A stretch of DNA of 64,000 nt from Lepisosteus oculatus (Eukaryota > Chordata > Actinopteri > Semionotiformes > Lepisosteidae), in contig NC_090703.1 of NCBI RefSeq assembly GCF_040954835.1, positions 7,931,001-7,995,000 on the forward strand. The letters run 5' to 3'. Both the position numbers and the translations under genes were made by a program. The notes under the pieces are model-generated. The model ran no database searches and was not told the origin of the DNA. It saw only the letters and a program-made list of their open reading frames with translations. Shown here one piece after another: positions 60,101 to 64,000 of this stretch. How positions within the stretch are numbered: the first letter of the stretch is position 1; the number at the start of each line of letters is the position of its first letter.

Positions 60101-62429
60101 CATGCTTTTCGCCGCCAGGCTCCCCTCCACGTGGCGCAGCGTGTCGCGGTGCTGGCGCAGGAGCTCCTGCGTGCTCTGGCTGTGGCTCACGCTCTGCTGG
60201 TAGAGCTCGCAGTGCTGCCCCAGCTGCCGGCTCATGCCCTGCAGCCTGCGCTCGTACTCCTCCTCCCTCTGGGCACCGGACGACAAGACAGCCAGTCCGG
60301 CTGGGATTACCACGCGCGCTTTACGAGCTCCACTCCGACGGGAGGAAACAGGCTCAATAGAAAAGCAGAACAGTGATTGACTCCGCAAATAATTTGTTTC
60401 AAATTAATAGCCTAATTAAATTACTGCTGTATAATCCTGCAATGCTCCTTTTTGATTGCGTGCTTGTTTTTTTTCATCCCTTTAATGAACATTATATACT
60501 GTACCACATAGGCTAATACATATTATACTCCAAGGAACCATTATGTACTCTTAATTGTATATGCTTTTGTACTGTACATGTTTTTCCATAGTCAAAATAG
60601 ATGCTGACACATTATTTTTCTTCTTTAATGCACTAAAGCTATCTAAAGTAGGGCAATTGATTGATTCCCTCCACTGTTCTTAAGAGGTAGGCAGATGAAG
60701 CTCTAGGAGCTGTGCATAGCTGAGCATTTCCTTCTCAAAGTCATCTGAACAAGCCTCTTTGTTCCACTCCTCATTGCAGCAGTGATGCGAAACACCTGAG
60801 AAGGACACCAGCCAGGTAGTGGAATCAGAGCTGGAAGCTGAGCTACACAGGCTGGAGGCGAGACGCAGCTCTGAGTTGAGCAACTTTCGAGCTGTACTGC
60901 TGCTTTAAAGGAAACCTTGGATGATATTTATGACCGTACTGTACTTCACATTCTGTGTCGGTACATTTCGTGATAGGGAGTATCTGTCCAGCTATGAAGC
61001 GCAATTAAACATTCCAGAAATGAGTTGTATTTATCCATTTGACCTTTAGCATTGCAGTGGCACAAATCATTTCATTTGGAATCATTGGAAGGTACTCCTT
61101 ACGTATTTTTCAAGTAAGTCATTATCTCAAAAAAAAACGAATGAAATGAAAGACTTTGACTCTTCCAAACTAACATTTTTTTTACAGCTGGTACTGTAAT
61201 GTAGAGCTCTATTTACCAGGAAGCTCATATTTCTCAAGGTCTACGTGATTTACTAATAGTTTGGCTTCAGTGGAGCTCATTTTAGTTTGTTGTTGCTCAT
61301 CTATTTTCTGTGCTGCACTTCTCCCTCCTGTTCTCACTCATGTTCTAATTTCTGTGTTGAGAGTAAGCTAGTTTAGAGTTTTACACAAGGATAAAATCTG
61401 TCGGTTTAGGAGCTGGGGGTTAACCTTTTTCTATGGGCTTTATGCCACACTTTAAAGTGAGCGTGTGCCTAAAAAAACAATTGATTGTCTTGCAGGTGAC
61501 AGCAAGAGCCTCGTCTCTTCCCTGCATCAGAGAAAGTTACATCAAAATTCAGATTTTTAATGCCATGCACAGTTCAGATGGACACGTAGCTTGCAGTGTA
61601 CCGAAGTTAATGAGTGACACTTCCAGAAACCGGACGAGCTCAAGAGACTTTACTTTAACATGATCACACTGAGAGTTTGGACAGACCAAGGTCAAGCCCT
61701 GTAATTGAGATTGATATTCATGTGCTGAATAGGCGCAATCACTGTCCATTTGTATGGCACGGTTAGTACCCACGTACCACACTGAGCATCAACAAATGAC
61801 TATTCTGAATGCACTGAAATGCTGGAAGTGCCTGATCAATCTGAGTGTCACAGATGTTGAAAATCACTGACATTTTCGAGTTTAAAAAGCATGAGCATCA
61901 CTAACTTGTTTAGAGCACCTACTGTAGGTGGACCAGAGATATCCATGGTATTTTGCATTCCTTGCTCGTGACATTGATGGCAAAGAGCATAAGAGGCTGG
62001 ACAGAGACATTTCTGACATGGTTGTTCTACAGTAAATTCATCAAGATGGGTTACGTGGGACACCTGGATATGGACAGCAGAGTGCAACAGCCCCCGTCAG
62101 CCCCCGCTCACCTGTCTCCAGTCCCGCGTGGCGCTGCAGAGCTCCTGGACTCTCTCGATCACTGCCTCCTCGGACTCGGGCACCGCGAGGACGCTGTCGC
62201 TCAGCAGGCCGGCGAGCTTGTGCAGGAAGGAGCTGTGGAGGGTGCGGGCCGCCCGGTTCTCGCAGCGCTGGGACTGCAGGCTGAGCTCCAGCTGCTCGGC
62301 CTGCGCGGCGGCTGCCTGCAGCTCCCGGTGGCTCTGCCCCCACTCCTTCTGGCTCTGCTCCAGCCTCTCTCGCAGCAGCTTCGCTTCTCTCTCCAAGGCC
62401 GTTTTGACGGCAAGAGCCTCGTCTCTTCC
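56868..62429 (-). CDS. CCDC170/TEX21-family coiled-coil protein, last six exons (481 residues); 5' part outside the window
   Basis: Minus-strand exons 5' to 3': 62429-62112, 60268-60068, 58745-58572, 58402-58160, 57747-57523, 57152-56868. All are phase 0, which is unusual but consistent, and all are GT/AG. The protein is almost entirely heptad-type helix rich in Glu, Gln, Arg and Leu, ending in a short disordered Pro/Gly tail. The C-terminal block (SNELRMTKRALREVARRERE, then LVDFKECILKLLGLNVNTM) resembles the conserved end of CCDC170 as I remember it. The gene lies 5' of ESR2 on the same strand, where mammals have TEX21 and where ESR1 has CCDC170. Human CCDC170 associates with microtubules/Golgi; function here is inferred only. 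Alternative: another coiled-coil family. Confidence 0.8.
57523..57747 (-). CDS. CCDC170-like exon (75 codons)
   Basis: Acceptor cgttctctcacatag; reads VKKDEKTRNIEGLKKSLSES, EETVACVREDLQQESEERQR and SNELRMTKRALREVARRERE, donor gag/gtgaga. Confidence 0.9.
58160..58402 (-). CDS. CCDC170-like exon (81 codons)
   Basis: Acceptor tgtatccataccag; reads VSSQKEKLDRKKAEIESLQQ, KLREEEKDLSALLLREKMGS and NIVMLQGQLSDLESTNRSLQ to LLQ/gtgact. Continuous heptads. Confidence 0.9.
58572..58745 (-). CDS. CCDC170-like exon (58 codons)
   Basis: Acceptor ccctttgcag; reads HIMFVNEMAQKLNVEEEISG, YNVLLSRAERLSSLGSQSIS and ends HTLQHK at aag/gtgggc. The hydrophobic spacing (LLSRAERLSSL) fits a coiled-coil start after a short break. 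Confidence 0.88.
60068..60268 (-). CDS. CCDC170-like exon (67 codons)
   Basis: Acceptor gtccggtgcccag; reads REEEYERRLQGMSRQLGQHC, SHSQSTQELLRQHRDTLRHV and ends GLSFEKQK at aag/gtgaaa. Heptad pattern throughout; phase 0/0. Confidence 0.88.
60680..60899 (-). other. Unexplained open segment, possible alternative last exon
   Basis: Minus strand reads SELRLASSLCSSASSSDSTT, CNEEWNKEACSDDFEKEMLS and YAQLLELHLPTS then a stop at 60680. Amino-acid make-up looks protein-like, and an ATTAAA lies about 195 nt beyond the stop. The best acceptors (ttaaagcag before 60899; gtccttctcag before about 60803) are not in phase 0 with the preceding exon, which argues against use as drawn. No family recognised. Confidence 0.2.
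61497..61598 (-). repeat. Duplicate of the 62405-62506 exon/intron border (pseudo-exon start)
   Basis: 102 aligned bases without gaps and 7 mismatches to 62405-62506. It carries the acceptor ctctgatgcag and the first 24 exon bases (GRDEALAV, minus strand), then diverges to unrelated sequence. It lies in the following intron in the same orientation. Confidence 0.9.
62112..62429 (-). CDS. CCDC170-like exon (106 codons)
   Basis: Acceptor cttcctctgatgcag; reads GRDEALAVKTALEREAKLLR, SQKEWGQSHRELQAAAAQAE, LHSSFLHKLAGLLSDSVLAV and ends CSATRDWRQ at cag/gtgagc. Strong coiled coil. Its first 25 nt, acceptor and adjoining intron are duplicated at 61497-61598. Confidence 0.88.
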
Positions 62430-64000
62430 CTGCATCAGAGGAAGTTACAGCAAAATTCAGATTTGTAATGCCATGGACAGTTCAGCTGGACACGTAGCGT
62501 GCAGTGCAGAAGATGTCGAAGATAGCATCGAAACAGAATGTACCTTAGAGCACAGGAAATGATCTCTGCATGAACCAACACAACAGAAACATTTTCCTCA
62601 TTTAAAAGCAATTTAGTTCAGCGACTAAATTACACTGAGAGATATTTAATATCTGAAGAGTACGTTCCCTTTATTTTTATTGCATTCTGACAGATTCATT
62701 GCTTGTAAAAGGCTCCAGACAGATTGTTGGAGCCTGAGATTGGTTATAGTTTTGTCCTCTTCGATTTCCTATGCTGATCTGGCTCCTGTTCCTGCTCCTG
62801 CTCGAAGGAAACACACCAGTCCATATGACTATTCCGACACAGTCCTGTGTCCGCAGGTCACTGGGACAGCTGTGACAGCAAAAGTAGCGTTGTAAATATC
62901 CACTAGTCTGTGTGCGAATACCTCCCTTATGTTTTCTTTTGTTCTTTCTTCCATATACTGTATATACATTGTTTCTATTTCCTTACTTTCTAAATATCTT
63001 TCCCTTGCAGAGTTGCAGGTTGGTATGTTTTGCACTGTGTGCTGAAAGACTGGAGGAAACCTGGATAATCTTCAAAATCCTGCCCTGTGAAGAAGCGTAC
63101 CCCAACTCGCAAATCCTGAAGATAGTTATGGGAAATACTACAGTAGTTCATTATTTTAGCAGATATTATTAATAATACATTTCAGTTTATAGTGTGTCTT
63201 TAAAAGTACAAGGTGCAGGTACAGTATGAGCTGTTATTCTTTTGTTCAGATCGCAGTTCAATTATTAAATAAAATCCCTTGGATATTCTGGGGGTTTCCC
63301 CAAACCCAGTACAGTTGTTTTCTCTGCCTCTCTTCAATTAAATCCTAATCTTTACAACACAAAGAGCCCATTTCCCCTCCTAGAAGGAGGGCTTAACTGG
63401 TTTGGTTTGGCAATAATTCCAGAATCATGGATTCACACCTGGTACACTGCCCTGACGTTGCTTTGGCACCATGTCCTGTTTCATTAGTCTGGAATGGGCA
63501 CCTCTTAGAGGTAGAGTTACACATTGCAGTGGCTTTTACCTGGAGAGCCACGTCAAACATCTTACATTTGTTCAGTTGACCTGCAGTCTTTCAGGATGTG
63601 TCCAGAACAGAGAAGAATGTGTGCAGCTCTGAGAAAGCAGGGCCACACATCTCATTTTATTTACTGTATTTTATAAATCAGGTAATTTTATAAGGACACT
63701 TAATTAACAGAGAACATTCAGCTACAATCTAGCCCTCAGGTTAGCTGATGACATCAACTTAAAGCTGATGATTTTCAATCCTAGAGAAACTTAAAAATAT
63801 TGTTCTAGCTCAAAGGTCTGTGGCTTTTCTGGAGCCCAGTGACCACCCTACATATACAGTACAGAACGAGCCACTGTTTTCTGTTTTTTTATTGTGTGCA
63901 GCTTTTCAAATTTGATATCCTGAAAGTTTCCCAATGTAGTCAGTTGTTAGTGCAAACATAAATCAAATACCAAAAAAAAGCATAATTCCACTTTGTAATA
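62430..64000. other. Further intron of the CCDC170-like gene (right edge of window)
   Basis: Starts with the source copy of the duplicated block (to 62506). No additional exon of the minus-strand gene is convincingly visible; the missing N-terminal exons must lie beyond the window. Small ORFs at 62829-63035 (-) and 62912-63172 (+) lack family resemblance. Confidence 0.5.

Larger units (their letters stand above)
57153..62111 (-). other. Introns of the CCDC170-like gene
   Basis: 57153-57522 and 57748-58159 have nothing recognised. 58746-60067 has nothing recognised. 60269-62111 holds an unexplained open segment (60680-60899) and a 102-bp duplicate of the next exon's 5' border (61497-61598). 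Confidence 0.6.

Noticed and set aside
62829..63035. Minus-strand ORF (YIQYMEERTKENIREVF...) as a further CCDC170-like exon
   Set aside because: Charged and superficially plausible, but no acceptor and donor pair in phase 0 fits, and the low-complexity AT-rich source sequence explains the composition.
62912..63172. Plus-strand ORF preceded by a good acceptor (tatctttcccttgcag, about 63010)
   Set aside because: Product has no recognisable family and there is no matching donor or plus-strand gene here; T-rich intron sequence makes acceptor-like sites common.

Overview
This window is nuclear DNA from a vertebrate, most likely a ray-finned fish. It has large introns with GT/AG splice sites, fish-type SINE, hAT and Tc1 repeats, and three recognisable animal genes. 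The lineage below 'ray-finned fish' cannot be fixed from the sequence alone. No bacterial, plasmid or phage system is present.

Layout. (1) About 349-19,050, plus strand: the 3' end of SYNE2 (nesprin-2). Seventeen exons encode the last 911 residues: spectrin repeats, a serine-rich/acidic linker, the optional 23-residue 'DVEI...' exon, a short juxtamembrane linker and the KASH domain. A 1.5 kb 3'UTR with an AATAAA signal follows. (2) 19.05-27.6 kb: the SYNE2/ESR2 tail-to-tail interval, AT-rich, holding decayed repeats and (somewhere) the ESR2 3'UTR. (3) 27,645-about 53,000, minus strand: ESR2 (estrogen receptor beta). All eight coding exons are present (571 aa), with a 5'UTR exon segment and a candidate upstream non-coding exon near 52.9 kb. 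Its introns hold a 35-bp minisatellite that abuts a splice acceptor, a Tc1/mariner relic with Sleeping Beauty-like IR/DR ends, SINEs and a perfect 42-bp hairpin. (4) 53.1-56.6 kb: intergenic. (5) 56.6-62.4 kb and beyond, minus strand: the last six exons (481 aa) of a coiled-coil gene that I assign to the CCDC170/TEX21 family.

How they fit together. The order and orientation SYNE (+), ESR (-), CCDC170-like (-) mirrors the SYNE1-ESR1-CCDC170 block of human 6q25. This is therefore the sister (2R) paralogon, matching SYNE2-ESR2-TEX21 of mammals. The genes are not an operon: SYNE2 links the outer nuclear membrane to the cytoskeleton through SUN proteins, ESR2 is a hormone-dependent transcription factor, and the CCDC170-like protein is probably a cytoskeletal coiled-coil protein.

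Exon borders were chosen by splice consensus, phase continuity (every junction closes in frame) and agreement with the remembered order of the vertebrate proteins. No alignment was run.
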